Part shown: piece by piece, positions 37,224 to 46,933 of the stretch
Layout of the letters: each line of letters begins with the position of its first letter
Position numbering within the stretch: position 1 is the stretch's first letter
NCBI RefSeq assembly: GCF_918698095.1
Contig: NZ_CAKKLY010000034.1
Coordinates: 1 to 53,388, forward strand
Origin: Arthrobacter sp. Bi83
GTDB lineage: Bacteria; Actinomycetota; Actinomycetes; Actinomycetales; Micrococcaceae
DNA: 53,388 bases
Direction of reading: 5' to 3'
Made by a program: the position numbers and the translations under genes
Notes under the pieces: model-generated
Database searches by the model: none
What the model was told of the DNA's origin: nothing
The model's input: the letters and a program-made list of their open reading frames with translations, nothing else

Positions 37224-38019
37224 TTCTTCTGGAAAAGCAGCTACGAAGGCAGTGATGCCTCCGTTGAGGCCGCACATCGGGTGCGCCACCACGGACGCCA
37301 CAGACCAAGCGGCGACGCTCGGCACACGCAACCCGCCGAGCACTCTGGCGGCCAGGAACCGTTGCGCCGACTTCTCCGCTAAAGTAGCGCGGTGATGGCG
37401 GGGATAAAAACTTTGATCGGGGATGTGCAGGTCAGATTGCTGGGCCAGGCAGATGCTGAACTCATGTCCGCTGCCTAGCAACAGGCTTCGAGCAAATAGG
37501 CCTTGCGGCCGCCTACCTGAAGATTGCCGGGGTTTGGCAGGACCACCGACTCTACCAGCGTCTGATGTATTGAACGCCCCGTCAGGCCTTCTGGCGTGCG
37601 CTTACCGGCGGCCACCGTAGGGGCTCCTGAGGGAACCGTAGGTCGAGAAGGCTGTCCGCCTACCTGCCTTCCGCCAGAGTACGGCCGCCAAGCCGAGGGT
37701 GTGTTGCCGGGCCCGTCGCTGCTGGGGACGCCGGGCCCGGCCATCCGGAGCTTCGGACTAGCGGTTTGGTCCGCTCCAGGACATGTTCACTCTCGTCCGA
37801 GGGCCTTGTGAAAAAACGGGAGCTCCCCCTCAAATACGTGGTACTCGCCGACCCCCACGATGGGGGGTGAGCAACGTTCCGGACATTTGCAGCTGGCTGG
37901 TAAAGCACCATGCGGACAGTGACTATTGGCCGCCAGCAAAAGCCGGCGGAGAGCCCTGAGCCGGTGAAGGTGTCGGCGTTCCGCCGGCTCTTCGGCCGAT
38001 AGTCCAGACAGGCACGAAA
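37224..38019. other. 800-bp stretch with no recognised gene
   Basis: Several overlapping ORFs exist on both strands, none with a recognisable protein. One 30-residue plus-strand ORF (37910-38002) is listed separately at low confidence. Confidence 0.45.
37910..38002 (+). CDS. Possible 30-residue basic microprotein
   Basis: MRTVTIGRQQKPAESPEPVK and ten more residues ending RRLFGR. It is Arg-rich and ends 18 bp before a bidirectional terminator. The upstream sequence (GGTAAAG) is a weak ribosome site. It is listed because its end fits the terminator; it may be chance. Confidence 0.25.
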   Translation: MRTVTIGRQQKPAESPEPVKVSAFRRLFGR

Positions 38020-38046
38020 GAGGGGCAACCATTGCGGCTGCCCCTC
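38020..38046. terminator. Terminator of the small charged-protein gene
   Basis: On the minus strand GAGGGGCAGCC and its complement form an 11-bp stem with a GCAAT loop followed by TTT. It lies 14 bp after the stop of the gene at 38061. Confidence 0.8.
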
Positions 38047-38060
38047 CTTCCGTTCTCGGA

Positions 38061-38249
38061 TTAGACCTTCTCCCCGGTCCTGTCAGGAGCCTGCTCGGGT
38101 TCCTGGACCGTGAACTCCCTGCGGCGCCAAGGGAAGGCCCAGAACTTGAAGTCCTTTGCCTCCACCCGGCGCTCCGGGCGCTCGTCAGCATCCCGTGTGG
38201 CGTCTTTCCTGGCGTCACGACGGAAATCCTTGCTGTATGAACCGCACAT
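38061..38249 (-). CDS. Small highly charged protein, 62 aa
   Basis: MCGSYSKDFRRDARKDATRD continues with Arg/Asp/Glu-rich sequence, then DFKFWAFPWRRREF, and ends DRTGEKV. No membrane helix. A perfect AGGAGG sits 6 bp before ATG 38249 and a good terminator follows, so the unit looks expressed. The family is not known to me. Confidence 0.7.
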   Translation of the reverse strand: MCGSYSKDFRRDARKDATRDADERPERRVEAKDFKFWAFPWRRREFTVQEPEQAPDRTGEKV

Positions 38250-38608
38250 CACTGACCTCCTAAAAGCGGTGCCCCTTAATCGTCCTCCGATCCAGCCGGC
38301 ACGTCGAGAGGCCGGAAGCTGATTAATGCCGACAGTGGACGGCGGTTGGGCCCTCAGTTCAAACCGCCGAGCTGCACATGGAACAGGAAAGGCTTCATTC
38401 CGCCCAAAGGCCCCTCACGACACCTCAGATGACGCCCGTACCAAGATGAAAGGGGCACCATGGCACACACACCATCGGTTCTGGGCCGGCTAAAGGAGCG
38501 ACAAAAGACCTCTGGTGCCGGAATCTACGCTGCGCTGCTTGCCGCGCCGTCGATTGCTGGTGTTCGCGTCTTCAAAACATGGGCAAAACACGGAGGCGTG
38601 CTGAATGT
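38250..38608. other. Gap upstream of tRNA-Ala copy B
   Basis: About 360 bp. It must contain the promoter of the 38249 gene. AAAGGGGC before an ATG at 38460 starts a short frame, but that frame runs into the antisense of the tRNA and I do not accept it as a gene. Nothing else is seen. Confidence 0.5.
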
Positions 38609-38615
38609 CGGCAAA

Positions 38616-38662
38616 GAAAAACCGCCGGAACCGGGCCGCAGCCCTGAGTTCCAGCGGTTTCT
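38616..38662 (-). terminator. Terminator of tRNA-Ala copy B
   Basis: Same long stem plus T run as copy A, with two base changes that keep pairing (CCGGAA for CCAGAA). Confidence 0.75.
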
Positions 38663-38664
38663 TG

Positions 38665-38737
38665 TGGAGCTGAGGGGACTCGAACCCCTGACCCCCTGCA
38701 TGCCATGCAGGTGCGCTACCAGCTGCGCCACAGCCCC
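38665..38737 (-). tRNA. tRNA-Ala (anticodon GGC), copy B
   Basis: The 73-nt body is identical in sequence to copy A. CCA is not encoded: the 3' flank reads CAAG, one base shorter than copy A, so CCA addition is needed. Confidence 0.95.
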
Positions 38738-38879
38738 TAATTTTCGCTGCTCCGGCACCTTCAGCGTTCGCCTCAGGGCCCGACCTTTTGTTCGGATCTC
38801 TCCGAAGCAACTCAAATATCTTAGAACAGCGATTCCGAAAATTCCAAATCGGGCATATTGGCCACTGTTCGGGCCAGCC

Positions 38880-39281
38880 CTACTCTGATTCGGAAGTCGC
38901 GGCGGCCTTGGCGGAGGTGTCGTCGCCGAGCTGCAGGTCCACGACCGGGCAGTCCTTCCAGAGTCGCTCGAGGGCATAGAAGACGCGGTCTTCCTCGTGC
39001 TGGACGTGGATCACTACGTCGGAGTAATCCAGCAGGACCCAGCGGCCGGCCGAGCGGCCCTCGCGGCGGACCGGGCGAAGGTCCTGCTTGATGAGCTCCT
39101 CTTCGATGCCGTCGACAATGGCGTTGACCTGGCGTTCGCTGGGCGCGGAAGCGATCAGGAAGACGTCTGCGAGGGCAAGGCGCTCACTGACGTCCAGGGC
39201 AACGATGTCCTGGGCAATCTTGTCCGCCGCGGCCCTCGCTGCGTGTCGGGCTGTGGTGATGGATGAATCGGATGCAGTCAC
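38880..39281 (-). CDS. rsfS: Ribosomal silencing factor RsfS
   Basis: 133 residues. RsfS binds ribosomal protein L14 and blocks subunit joining in starvation. Hallmarks are KIAQDIVALDVSERLALADV, FLIASAPSERQVNAIVDGIE, GRWVLLDYSDVVIHVQHEED and RVFYALERLWKDCP. Last gene of the nadD group, 44 bp after the Pro/Ala-rich protein. Confidence 0.96.
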   Translation of the reverse strand: MTASDSSITTARHAARAAADKIAQDIVALDVSERLALADVFLIASAPSERQVNAIVDGIEEELIKQDLRPVRREGRSAGRWVLLDYSDVVIHVQHEEDRVFYALERLWKDCPVVDLQLGDDTSAKAAATSESE

Positions 39282-39325
39282 GGGACTCCTTGTTGTGGTG
39301 TAAAACCTGGTGGCTATTGCTGAAG

Positions 39326-40720
39326 TCAGCGCGAGAGGCCGCTGATGATCATGATGATTCCGGTAATGAGGGCGATGGTCCCGAGGGCCAGCACTCCCAA
39401 CTGGAGGAGCCGGAGCCGGTGGGCCCTGCCGAGACCGGCCGTTGCGGCATCGAGCGGATCCAGTCCGTAGGCGGACTTCGCTGACACAGGCGGCAGCCCG
39501 GCAAAATCCTCATTCAACTCCGCATCCCAGGCGGCGTTCGTCTGAGGAGCTGCGGCTCCGGACGCGGCCCTTGCTGCCGCCTCGGCACGGGCGATCACCC
39601 GCGAGCGTCCTGTCGATGGCGTGCTGCCGCCTGACCGCGGCTTCTTGGTCTGGCGTGCAGCCCGTGAGGGAACGCGCGGCCCCGGGCTGGTCACGACCGG
39701 AACATACGATGTGGCCGGCCGCTTCATGACGGGGCGGTCCACTCCCGGAACCTGGACAAATTCCAGGGGCGTTACCATGGCCAGGTTGCTGGCCGTGGAC
39801 GGGCCGTTCTGCGGCTGGGTCGGGGCGTTCTGCGGCTGGGTCGGGGCGTTCTGTTCGGCAAGTTTCTGTTTGGCCATGGCACGCTTGTTGAGAACGGCAG
39901 CGCGTTCAGCGAGGGCTATCTGCTGAGCCAGGATCTCGGGGTCTACGGCTTCCGGGTCCGTGGCAGCGATGTGCTCCATCTTGGCGAGCTGGTTCTTGGC
40001 CTGTTCGGCGATGAGGGTGCGGGCCTCAAGTGCCTGTTCGACAGTCATGCCCTCGGGCAACTCGTCCCCAGCGGACGCCCCGGCCGACGCCGGCGCGGCC
40101 TTCGGCTGCGCGGGCGCCTGCGGTTGGGCTGGGGGCTGAGCTTGAGCAGGCGCGGCAGGTGCCTGCGCTTGCGTGGAACCCTTCTTTTGGGCGGGAGCCG
40201 GGCCGCCAGCAGCGGGCGGGACCACGGGCATGGCCGAGGTGACAGCCTGTTCCAGCTGCATCAGCCTGAGCTGGCGGCGAGTGGGCGGTCCGCCTCCGGA
40301 CAGTTGCCCTTCTTTTTCCGCGAGCTCTTTGATGGTGCGGAGCGCGGCACGGTCCCTCGCCCTGATCTGGGACGAGCGTTCAGCCGCTGAGCCTGCGGGG
40401 ACGGAATCCACGGGCCCCGGCGCGACGCGGCGGACACGCCCAGATTCGGAGGATGGACGCGTTGCATCAGAGGCGCGCGCGCCATCGGGATTGCCGGGAG
40501 TGTCCGCGGGACGTGGAGCGCCGGCGGCCCTGGACGCTTCCGCTGCGCGGGGATCAGCCGGCTGCTTGGACGAAGGCTGTTTCGGGGAAGGTTGCTTTGA
40601 GGCAGGGGCTACCCCGCCGGCACGCGTGGTGCTGGCGTCATCCCGGTTCTTACCCAGGGCTTCATCTCTGGCCTTCCGTAATTCACGGCGGCTGCGGACG
40701 GGTGGCTGTTCCTGACTCAT
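39326..40720 (-). CDS. Pro/Ala-rich protein with C-terminal membrane helix
   Basis: 464 residues. Basic N-terminus (RSRRELRKARDEAL), then about 250 residues of low-complexity Ala/Pro/Gln-rich sequence, including short NAPTQPQ tandem repeats, interrupted by charged helices (EQALEARTLIAEQAKNQLAK). The C-terminus has one membrane helix (LLQLGVLALGTIALITGIIM). It starts 8 bp after nadD and sits before rsfS; this placement is seen in related Micrococcaceae. Function unknown; a single-helix membrane anchor with a long disordered cytoplasmic part is likely. Confidence 0.85.
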   Translation of the reverse strand: MSQEQPPVRSRRELRKARDEALGKNRDDASTTRAGGVAPASKQPSPKQPSSKQPADPRAAEASRAAGAPRPADTPGNPDGARASDATRPSSESGRVRRVAPGPVDSVPAGSAAERSSQIRARDRAALRTIKELAEKEGQLSGGGPPTRRQLRLMQLEQAVTSAMPVVPPAAGGPAPAQKKGSTQAQAPAAPAQAQPPAQPQAPAQPKAAPASAGASAGDELPEGMTVEQALEARTLIAEQAKNQLAKMEHIAATDPEAVDPEILAQQIALAERAAVLNKRAMAKQKLAEQNAPTQPQNAPTQPQNGPSTASNLAMVTPLEFVQVPGVDRPVMKRPATSYVPVVTSPGPRVPSRAARQTKKPRSGGSTPSTGRSRVIARAEAAARAASGAAAPQTNAAWDAELNEDFAGLPPVSAKSAYGLDPLDAATAGLGRAHRLRLLQLGVLALGTIALITGIIMIISGLSR

Positions 40721-40728
40721 TTAAGAAC

Positions 40729-41388
40729 TCATTCAGTGCTGTCGGGATCGTCTGTCTCGGTAAGCGCGGAGCTGCCTTGCTGGGTCCGCGGCGCGGCGTA
40801 AAGTCCGTATTTCGCGATGTACTGAACCACGCCATCCGGCACCAGGTACCAGACCGGATTGTTGGCCGCCACGCGTGCGCGGCAGTCCGTTGAGGAAATG
40901 GCCATGGCCGGCACCGTGAGGAGGCTGACGTCCTTTCGGCCCATGCCGTCCAGTTCGTGCCCCGGCCGGGTGACGCCCACGAAGTGGGCCAGCGACCACA
41001 GTTCGTCGATATCTTTCCATGACAGGATCTGAGCCAGGGCGTCCGCACCGGTGATGAAGAACAGGTCGGCGTCGGGACGCTGGGTCCGCAGATCCCGCAG
41101 CGTGTCGATGGTGTAGGTGGGACCGGGACGGTCCACATCCACGCGGCTGACGGTGAACCGCGGATTCGACGCCGTGGCAATCACGGTCATGAGATAGCGG
41201 TGTTCCGGCTCGCTGACCTTCTTACTCGACTTTTGCCACGGCTGGCCGGTCGGAACGAAGACCACCTCGTCCAGTCCGAACTTGGCGGCTACCTCGCTGG
41301 CCGCCACCAAGTGGCCGTGATGGATGGGATCGAACGTCCCGCCCATCACGCCCAACCTCAGCCGGCGTTGCGGACCGCCGTGATGCAA
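40729..41388 (-). CDS. nadD: Nicotinate-nucleotide adenylyltransferase
   Basis: 219 residues. It joins nicotinate mononucleotide and ATP to deamido-NAD in NAD synthesis. Nucleotidyltransferase motif [19 protein letters not shown] (HxGH) and the second conserved block [11 protein letters not shown] (ISST.xR) are present. Stop 8 bp before the next gene, so it forms an operon with the Pro/Ala-rich protein and rsfS. Confidence 0.96.
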   Translation of the reverse strand: MHHGGPQRRLRLGVMGGTFDPIHHGHLVAASEVAAKFGLDEVVFVPTGQPWQKSSKKVSEPEHRYLMTVIATASNPRFTVSRVDVDRPGPTYTIDTLRDLRTQRPDADLFFITGADALAQILSWKDIDELWSLAHFVGVTRPGHELDGMGRKDVSLLTVPAMAISSTDCRARVAANNPVWYLVPDGVVQYIAKYGLYAAPRTQQGSSALTETDDPDSTE

Positions 41389-41401
41389 TGCGGTGGAAAT
41401 G

Positions 41402-41626
41402 TTAGTGGCCCTGCCCGTGATCGTGCTTGTTGGGGTGCTGGCGGTGCGGATCCGAATGTTCGTCCACCGGGGAGTGGCGGTTGCCCAGGTTCGAGTAGGA
41501 CAGCGTGATGAACATCAGAACCAGCAGGATGCTAAAGATCGACACGCCAAAAACCCACGGTTCAGCCCACAGGGGGGCCCGTTCTTCGTGTTCGGCAACT
41601 GACACGGCGATCTGCTGGAGCAGCAT
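41402..41626 (-). CDS. Small membrane protein with His-rich tail
   Basis: 74 residues. One membrane helix ([20 protein letters not shown]) and a C-terminal tail rich in His ([20 protein letters not shown]). It lies 13 bp upstream of nadD and is probably its operon partner. The His-rich tail could bind metal, but this is speculation. Family not named. Confidence 0.75.
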   Translation of the reverse strand: MLLQQIAVSVAEHEERAPLWAEPWVFGVSIFSILLVLMFITLSYSNLGNRHSPVDEHSDPHRQHPNKHDHGQGH

Positions 41627-41726
41627 TTTCTCCCCTAGGACTGAAAGGATGACGACGGCGGAAATTCCCGCCGTTCCGGACTTCTGTACTATGTTACCGC
41701 GTTGTTAGCCACGGCTACCGCGGTTG

Positions 41727-43079
41727 TTAACCGCGCACTTGGCCTTCGCCCTGCACGATCCACTTGGTGGTGGTCAACTCCGTGAGGCCCATCGGACCCC
41801 GTGCATGAAGCTTCTGCGTGGAGATGCCGACCTCGGCACCCAACCCCAATTCGCCGCCGTCGGTAAAGCGCGTGGACGCGTTCACGATCACCGCCGCCGA
41901 GTCAATTTCCGCAATGAAGCGTTCGGCGTTCGCGAGGTTGTTGGTCAGGATGGCCTCGGTGTGGCCGGTGGTCCAGGTACGGATGTGCTGCACCGCTTCG
42001 TCCAGGCTGTCCACCATGGCCACCGCCAGGTCCAGGTCCATGTACTCGGTGGCCCAGTCCTCGTCGGTGGCCGGCACGGACTCTACGGATGCGGGCAGCA
42101 CGGCGCGGATCCGGTCATCGGCATGCAGACGGACGCCGGCCTTGCTGAGCGCCTCGGCCACCGCCGGTAGGACGGTGGAGCCGGAGTGGACCAGCAGCGT
42201 TTCCACGGTGTTGCAGACACTGGGCCGCTGGGTCTTGGCGTTGAGGAGGATCTCCACGGCCATGTCCTCGCCGGCAGACTCGTCGATGAAGATGTGGACG
42301 TTGCCCTCGCCTGTCTCGATGACCGGGACGGAGGAATTGTTCACGACGGTCTGGATCAGTTCACGGCCGCCGCGGGGAATCAGCACGTCAACACGGCCGC
42401 GGGCACGCATGAGCACATTGGCCCCTTCGCGTCCGAACTGGTCGACGCTCTGGACGGCATCCGAAGGAAGGCCCACGGAGTCGAGAGCTTCGCGCAGTAC
42501 GAGGATCAGGGCCTCGTTGGTGGCAGCCGCCGCTGAGCCGCCGCGCAGGATCACGGCGTTGCCGCTCTTCAGCGCGAGACCGGCGATATCAACTGTCACG
42601 TTGGGGCGGGCTTCATAGATGGCCGCAACCACGCCCATGGGGACGTTGATCTGACGCAGGCGCAGGCCGTTCGGCAGCGTCTGGCCCCGGACAACGTTGC
42701 CGACGGGGTCGGGCAGGCCCGCGAGATTTTCGAGGGCGCCTGCGAGGGCGTCGATCCGGGCGTCGTTGAGCGTCAGCCGGTCAAGGAGGGCGGCCGTAGT
42801 TCCGTTCGCGCGGCCGGCTTCCACGTCCTTGGCGTTCGCGGCAAGGATCTCGGCCTTGCGCTCCAGCAATGCGCTTCCAATGGCACGAAGACCCTTGTCC
42901 TTCAGGGCGCGGTTGGCCCGGGACATGCTGCGGGCCGCGTGGCGGGAACGGTCGGCGATCGCGTAGACGGCCGCCTCGACCTCTGCCGGTGTCGGCTGGG
43001 AGTTTTCCGGCATGGAAGGGACCTGCGTAGCGTCGGTGGATGTCTCTGCTGCTTGGTTCATCAGTGCCTCAGTCATCAT
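41727..43079 (-). CDS. proA: Glutamate-5-semialdehyde dehydrogenase
   Basis: 450 residues. It reduces glutamyl-5-phosphate to the semialdehyde in proline synthesis. Aldehyde-dehydrogenase fold with catalytic Cys in SVCNTVETLLVH, plus LRQINVPMGVVAAIYEARPN and NAVILRGGSAAAATNEALI. Three in-frame ATGs (43079, 43076, 43061) are possible starts and none has a strong ribosome site. It follows proB by 23 bp. Confidence 0.96.
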   Translation of the reverse strand: MMTEALMNQAAETSTDATQVPSMPENSQPTPAEVEAAVYAIADRSRHAARSMSRANRALKDKGLRAIGSALLERKAEILAANAKDVEAGRANGTTAALLDRLTLNDARIDALAGALENLAGLPDPVGNVVRGQTLPNGLRLRQINVPMGVVAAIYEARPNVTVDIAGLALKSGNAVILRGGSAAAATNEALILVLREALDSVGLPSDAVQSVDQFGREGANVLMRARGRVDVLIPRGGRELIQTVVNNSSVPVIETGEGNVHIFIDESAGEDMAVEILLNAKTQRPSVCNTVETLLVHSGSTVLPAVAEALSKAGVRLHADDRIRAVLPASVESVPATDEDWATEYMDLDLAVAMVDSLDEAVQHIRTWTTGHTEAILTNNLANAERFIAEIDSAAVIVNASTRFTDGGELGLGAEVGISTQKLHARGPMGLTELTTTKWIVQGEGQVRG

Positions 43080-43102
43080 TCAAGTCTAGGCGAGTGCGGC
43101 CG

Positions 43103-44275
43103 TTAGACCAGAACCAGGTCATCAACGTGAACAACCTCACGGTCAAAGCCGCGCCCCAGGGACTCCCCCAGCTCCACGGTGGAGCGGCCCAGCATCTGCG
43201 GCAATTCGCTGGCGGAGTAGTTGACCAGGCCGCGCGCAATGACCGTGCCGTCGGCAGATACCATTTCGACGGCGTCGCCGGATTCAAAGGTGCCTTCAAC
43301 GGCCGTGATGCCCGCCGGGAGCAGCGAGGTGTGGTTGTCCCGCACGGCGGTGATGGCGCCGTCGTCGAGTATTAGCCGGCCCTGCACGTGCGCGAGGTGC
43401 GCGAGCCACATCATGCGCACGGACTTGCGTCCGCTGTTGACGGAGAACCAGGTTCCCACGTCTTCGCCGGCAAGGGCCGCGGCCGCATTCGCGGTGGAAG
43501 TTACAAGCGCGGGGATGCCGGAATCTGCAGCCATTGTGGCGGCTTCCACCTTGGTCTGCATGCCGCCGGTTCCCACCCCGGCTTTGCCGGGACTGCCGAT
43601 GGATACACCTTCAAGGTCCTGCGGGCCGTCTACCTGCGGGATGCGCTTGGCGCCCTTCGAGGGCGGACCGTCATAAAGCGAGTCGACGTCGGAAAGGAGC
43701 ACCAGCGCATCGGCGCGAACCAGGTGGGCAACGAGGGCGGAGAGGCGGTCGTTGTCGCCGAAGCGGATCTTGTGGGTTGCGACGGTGTCGTTCTCATTGA
43801 CCACGGGCACAACGCCGAGGTTCAGCAGACGGTTCAGTGCGCGAAACGCGTTCTGGTGATGGCTTCGCCGCATGAGGTCATCTGCAGTCAAAAGCACTTG
43901 GCTGACGGTGACACCGTGCGCGCCGAAAGCCTGTGTGTAGCGGGCCATAAGGAGGCCCTGGCCCACGCTGGCAGCTGCCTGCTGCGTGGCGAGGTCGCGC
44001 GGACGCTTGGCCAGGCCAAGCGGTGCCAGTCCTGCCGCGATTGCGCCGGAGGAAACCAGGATGATTTCGGCGCCCGCGTTGCACTTGGCCGCCAGCGCGT
44101 CAGAAAGTTCGGTCAGCGCCTCCTCCGAGATTCCGCCCTTGATGCTGGTAAGCGACGACGATCCGACCTTGACTACGATGCGGCGTGCCCTCGCGAGCAT
44201 CCTGCGGTCGTCGGTTCTGGTTTCCTCGATGACTACTGCGGAATTGTCGGTCACGTGTGCGGGTTCACTCCTCAT
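43103..44275 (-). CDS. proB: Glutamate 5-kinase with PUA domain
   Basis: 390 residues. First step of proline synthesis. Kinase landmarks are [51 protein letters not shown] and the [20 protein letters not shown] lysine loop. A C-terminal PUA domain (about 290-375, [20 protein letters not shown]) follows. The start at ATG 44275 overlaps the obg stop by 11 bp; a GTG at 44254 preceded by GAGGAG at a longer spacing is the alternative. Proline feedback inhibition is expected from the family. Confidence 0.95.
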   Translation of the reverse strand: MRSEPAHVTDNSAVVIEETRTDDRRMLARARRIVVKVGSSSLTSIKGGISEEALTELSDALAAKCNAGAEIILVSSGAIAAGLAPLGLAKRPRDLATQQAAASVGQGLLMARYTQAFGAHGVTVSQVLLTADDLMRRSHHQNAFRALNRLLNLGVVPVVNENDTVATHKIRFGDNDRLSALVAHLVRADALVLLSDVDSLYDGPPSKGAKRIPQVDGPQDLEGVSIGSPGKAGVGTGGMQTKVEAATMAADSGIPALVTSTANAAAALAGEDVGTWFSVNSGRKSVRMMWLAHLAHVQGRLILDDGAITAVRDNHTSLLPAGITAVEGTFESGDAVEMVSADGTVIARGLVNYSASELPQMLGRSTVELGESLGRGFDREVVHVDDLVLV

Positions 44276-45854
44276 TGTCGGTGTTCAGTCCACTCTCCTT
44301 GAGAGGCCGTGCGGCACGGCGTCCACTGACTGACTCAGTCCAGATTCCGGCCTTGCGCTCAGCCTCCAGCTCGGCGCGTGCCGCGGCCTTGGCTTCACGG
44401 CGCTCGACCTGCTCATCGCGCTTCTGTCCACGCGTCGGCCGGTCTCCGATGTCAGCGAAACGGACGTCAGTACCGCGCGGCGCGGCGAGCAATTCCGCGC
44501 CCGCCATCATGGTGGGCTCCCAGTCGAACACCACGCCGTCGTCCTCACCGATCACCACTGTGTCGCCGGGCTTGGCACCCTGCTTGAACAGTTCGTTTTC
44601 CACACCCAGTTTGGCAAGGCGGTCGGCCAGGTAGCCAATGGCTTCCTCGTTGGTGAAGTCGGTCTGTTTGACCCAGCGCACAGGCTTCTCGCCCAGGACG
44701 CGGAACAGCGGCTCCAGGTTCTTCTCCTCGCGGCGGATCTTGAAGCCGGCCTCGTTGACCGCACGGGGGCGCAGGACAGGAGCGTGCACCTTGGGCGGCG
44801 TGGCCGCCACCGTGTCCCGGGCGGCCTTGACGATCTCGGCCATGGCGAAACCAAGCTGGCGCAGGCCCTCGTGGCTCGTGGCTGAGACTTCGAAGACGCG
44901 GTAGCCTCTGGACTCCAGCTCCGGGCGGACGAACTCGGCCATGTCCTTGCCGTCGGGCAGATCGACCTTGTTCAGTGCCACCAGCCGGGGCCGGTGGTTG
45001 AGCGGGACAACTTCTCCGTCGGTGCCGGCGTAGCTCATGTCAACGGCGTACTTCTCAAGCTCGGCTTCAATAATGGCGAGGTCGGAGAGCGGGTCACGGT
45101 CAGATTCGAGCGTACCGCAGTCCAAAACGTGCACCAAAGCCGCACAACGCTCCACGTGGCGGAGGAAGTTATGGCCCAGGCCCTTGCCTTCGCTGGCACC
45201 CTCGATGAGTCCGGGGACGTCTGCGATGGTGAACCGGACCTCGCCGGCCTGGACCACGCCGAGGTTGGGGATGAGCGTGGTGAACGGGTAGTCGGCGATC
45301 TTGGGCCGGGCAGCGGACATCGCGGCAATCAGGCTGGATTTGCCCGCCGAAGGGAATCCGACCAGGGCAATATCCGCGATGGACTTCAGTTCCAGCACGA
45401 TGTCGCTGGAATCACCCTCGATGCCCAGCAGTGCGAAGCCGGGGGCGCGACGCTTCTGCGAGGACAGCGAGGCGTTGCCAAGGCCGCCGATGCCGCCGGC
45501 AGCCGCAATGAATTCGGTGCCTTCGCCGACGAGGTCGGCGAGGACTTTGCCGTCCTTCGTCTTGACCACGGTGCCGTCCGGGACGGGCAGGATCAGCGTT
45601 TCACCGTTCTTGCCGCCGCGCCAGTCACCCATGCCCGGGCCGCCGTTGGTGGCGTGCCGGTGCGGGGCGTGGTGGTAGTCCAGCAGCGTGGTGGTCTGCA
45701 GGTCCACGCGCAGGATGACATCGCCGCCGTTGCCGCCATTGCCGCCGTCGGGTCCGCCGAGCGGCTTGAACTTCTCACGGTGAACGGAGACACAGCCGTG
45801 GCCGCCGGTACCGCCGGATACGTGCAGTACTACCCGGTCTACAAAGCTCGCCAC
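44265..45854 (-). CDS. obg: Obg/CgtA ribosome-associated GTPase
   Basis: 529 residues. Glycine-rich Obg fold (about 1-160, [18 protein letters not shown]), then a G domain with P-loop [20 protein letters not shown], switch [20 protein letters not shown] and NKVDLPDG. The C-terminal OCT domain and a lysine/arginine-rich tail follow. It takes part in 50S maturation and stress control. The order rplU-rpmA-obg-proB is conserved in bacteria. Confidence 0.96.
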   Translation of the reverse strand: MASFVDRVVLHVSGGTGGHGCVSVHREKFKPLGGPDGGNGGNGGDVILRVDLQTTTLLDYHHAPHRHATNGGPGMGDWRGGKNGETLILPVPDGTVVKTKDGKVLADLVGEGTEFIAAAGGIGGLGNASLSSQKRRAPGFALLGIEGDSSDIVLELKSIADIALVGFPSAGKSSLIAAMSAARPKIADYPFTTLIPNLGVVQAGEVRFTIADVPGLIEGASEGKGLGHNFLRHVERCAALVHVLDCGTLESDRDPLSDLAIIEAELEKYAVDMSYAGTDGEVVPLNHRPRLVALNKVDLPDGKDMAEFVRPELESRGYRVFEVSATSHEGLRQLGFAMAEIVKAARDTVAATPPKVHAPVLRPRAVNEAGFKIRREEKNLEPLFRVLGEKPVRWVKQTDFTNEEAIGYLADRLAKLGVENELFKQGAKPGDTVVIGEDDGVVFDWEPTMMAGAELLAAPRGTDVRFADIGDRPTRGQKRDEQVERREAKAAARAELEAERKAGIWTESVSGRRAARPLKESGLNTDNEE

Positions 45855-45925
45855 GGTGAATCTCCTCTGTGCTTAATCTGACTGTCTTGGACACCCAAAT
45901 TGATTGTAATGCGGTTAAAAGAACA

Positions 45926-45954
45926 GTGGAGCGGGCCATCATGGCCCGCTCCAC
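45926..45954 (-). terminator. Hairpin between rpmA and obg
   Basis: A 14-bp perfect stem (GTGGAGCGGGCCAT and complement) with a 1-nt loop, 18 bp after the rpmA stop. It may reduce read-through from the ribosomal genes into obg. Confidence 0.75.
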
Positions 45955-45971
45955 CGGTTCAGATCCTGTTG

Positions 45972-46235
45972 TTACTCTGCAGCTGCAGCAGCAACGATGT
46001 TCACGACTCGACGGCCGCGGCGGGTGCCGAATTCGACAGCGCCGGCCTGCAGTGCGAACAGGGTGTCGTCGCCGCCACGGCCAACGCCTGCGCCGGGGTG
46101 GAAGTGGGTTCCACGCTGGCGGACGATGATCTCGCCTGCGGAAACTACCTGGCCGCCGAAGCGCTTGACGCCGAGGTACTGGGCGTTGGAGTCACGACCG
46201 TTGCGAGTGGAGCTCGCGCCTTTTTTATGTGCCAT
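45972..46235 (-). CDS. rpmA: 50S ribosomal protein L27
   Basis: 87 residues. Characteristic start [20 protein letters not shown], then [20 protein letters not shown] and [20 protein letters not shown]. The N-terminus reaches the peptidyl-transferase centre. It follows rplU by 60 bp. Confidence 0.98.
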   Translation of the reverse strand: MAHKKGASSTRNGRDSNAQYLGVKRFGGQVVSAGEIIVRQRGTHFHPGAGVGRGGDDTLFALQAGAVEFGTRRGRRVVNIVAAAAAE

Positions 46236-46295
46236 TTGGAATGCCTGCCTTTAAATTCTGGGGAATCTGCTGAAAACCTGAACAGTAACCAGTGG

Positions 46296-46604
46296 TTACT
46301 TGATACCGGTGATCTTGACCTTGGTCAGTTCCTGACGGTGACCCTGGCGCTTCTTGTAACCGGTCTTGTTCTTGAACTTCTGGATGACGATCTTCGGACC
46401 ACGAAGGTCCTCAAGGATCTCAGCCGTAACAGTTACCTTGGCCAGGTCCGCAGCTGCGGAGGTGACCTTGTCACCGTCTACCAGGAGCAGTGCGGGCAGC
46501 TCAATGGTGCTGCCAGCTCCACCGGCGACGCGGTTCAGGGTAACGAAGTCTCCAACGGAAACCTTCTCTTGGCGGCCGCCTGCGCGGACAATCGCGTACA
46601 CCAC
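46296..46604 (-). CDS. rplU: 50S ribosomal protein L21
   Basis: 102 residues from GTG 46604 ([20 protein letters not shown]). Ends with [32 protein letters not shown] lies 7 bp upstream. A frame to 46616 adds four residues, but the 102-residue form is the usual length. First gene of the rplU-rpmA pair. Confidence 0.96.
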   Translation of the reverse strand: MVYAIVRAGGRQEKVSVGDFVTLNRVAGGAGSTIELPALLLVDGDKVTSAAADLAKVTVTAEILEDLRGPKIVIQKFKNKTGYKKRQGHRQELTKVKITGIK

Positions 46605-46933
46605 TTGGGAACTCACTTCTCTCGACGTTTATTACTAAATTTGCGTGCGGAACCTGGGTCCAATTGTTTGGCCTGGCTCTCGCTGTGCCTCAACGCCGTG
46701 GATTCCCCGGGGGAACCCGTGAGCTATCCCAAGAACAATTCCGATTGGATCGTTCCGGGGTCATAACCCAAGTGTTGGCGTAAGCACCGAAGATCTAGAC
46801 TACGCTAATTTCGCCTTCGGCCGCAAATGAGGCTGGTTTCGGCGGGCTGTCCGTGATAGGCGCCACAAGGGCTGCCGCACCGCCTGCCGTAACCGTGCGC
46901 ATCTATCGTACCGGCTGCCGCGCCCGCCGCCAC
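46605..46933 (-). promoter_or_regulatory. Leader and promoter region of rplU-rpmA
   Basis: 329 bp between the ThiD-TenA stop and rplU. It should hold the ribosomal promoter because the upstream gene belongs to a different regulon. I could not assign a ribosomal leader structure. Confidence 0.5.

Larger units (their letters stand above)
38609..38737 (-). repeat. Direct repeat B (tRNA-Ala plus terminator)
   Basis: Partner of 34197-34326; 129 bp. Includes the same terminator at 38616-38662. Confidence 0.9.

Noticed and set aside
38460..38888. Plus-strand ORF with a good ribosome site (MAHTPSVLGRL...)
   Set aside because: Most of its length is the antisense of the tRNA-Ala and its terminator, a known source of false ORFs; no homology is recognised for the first 50 residues.
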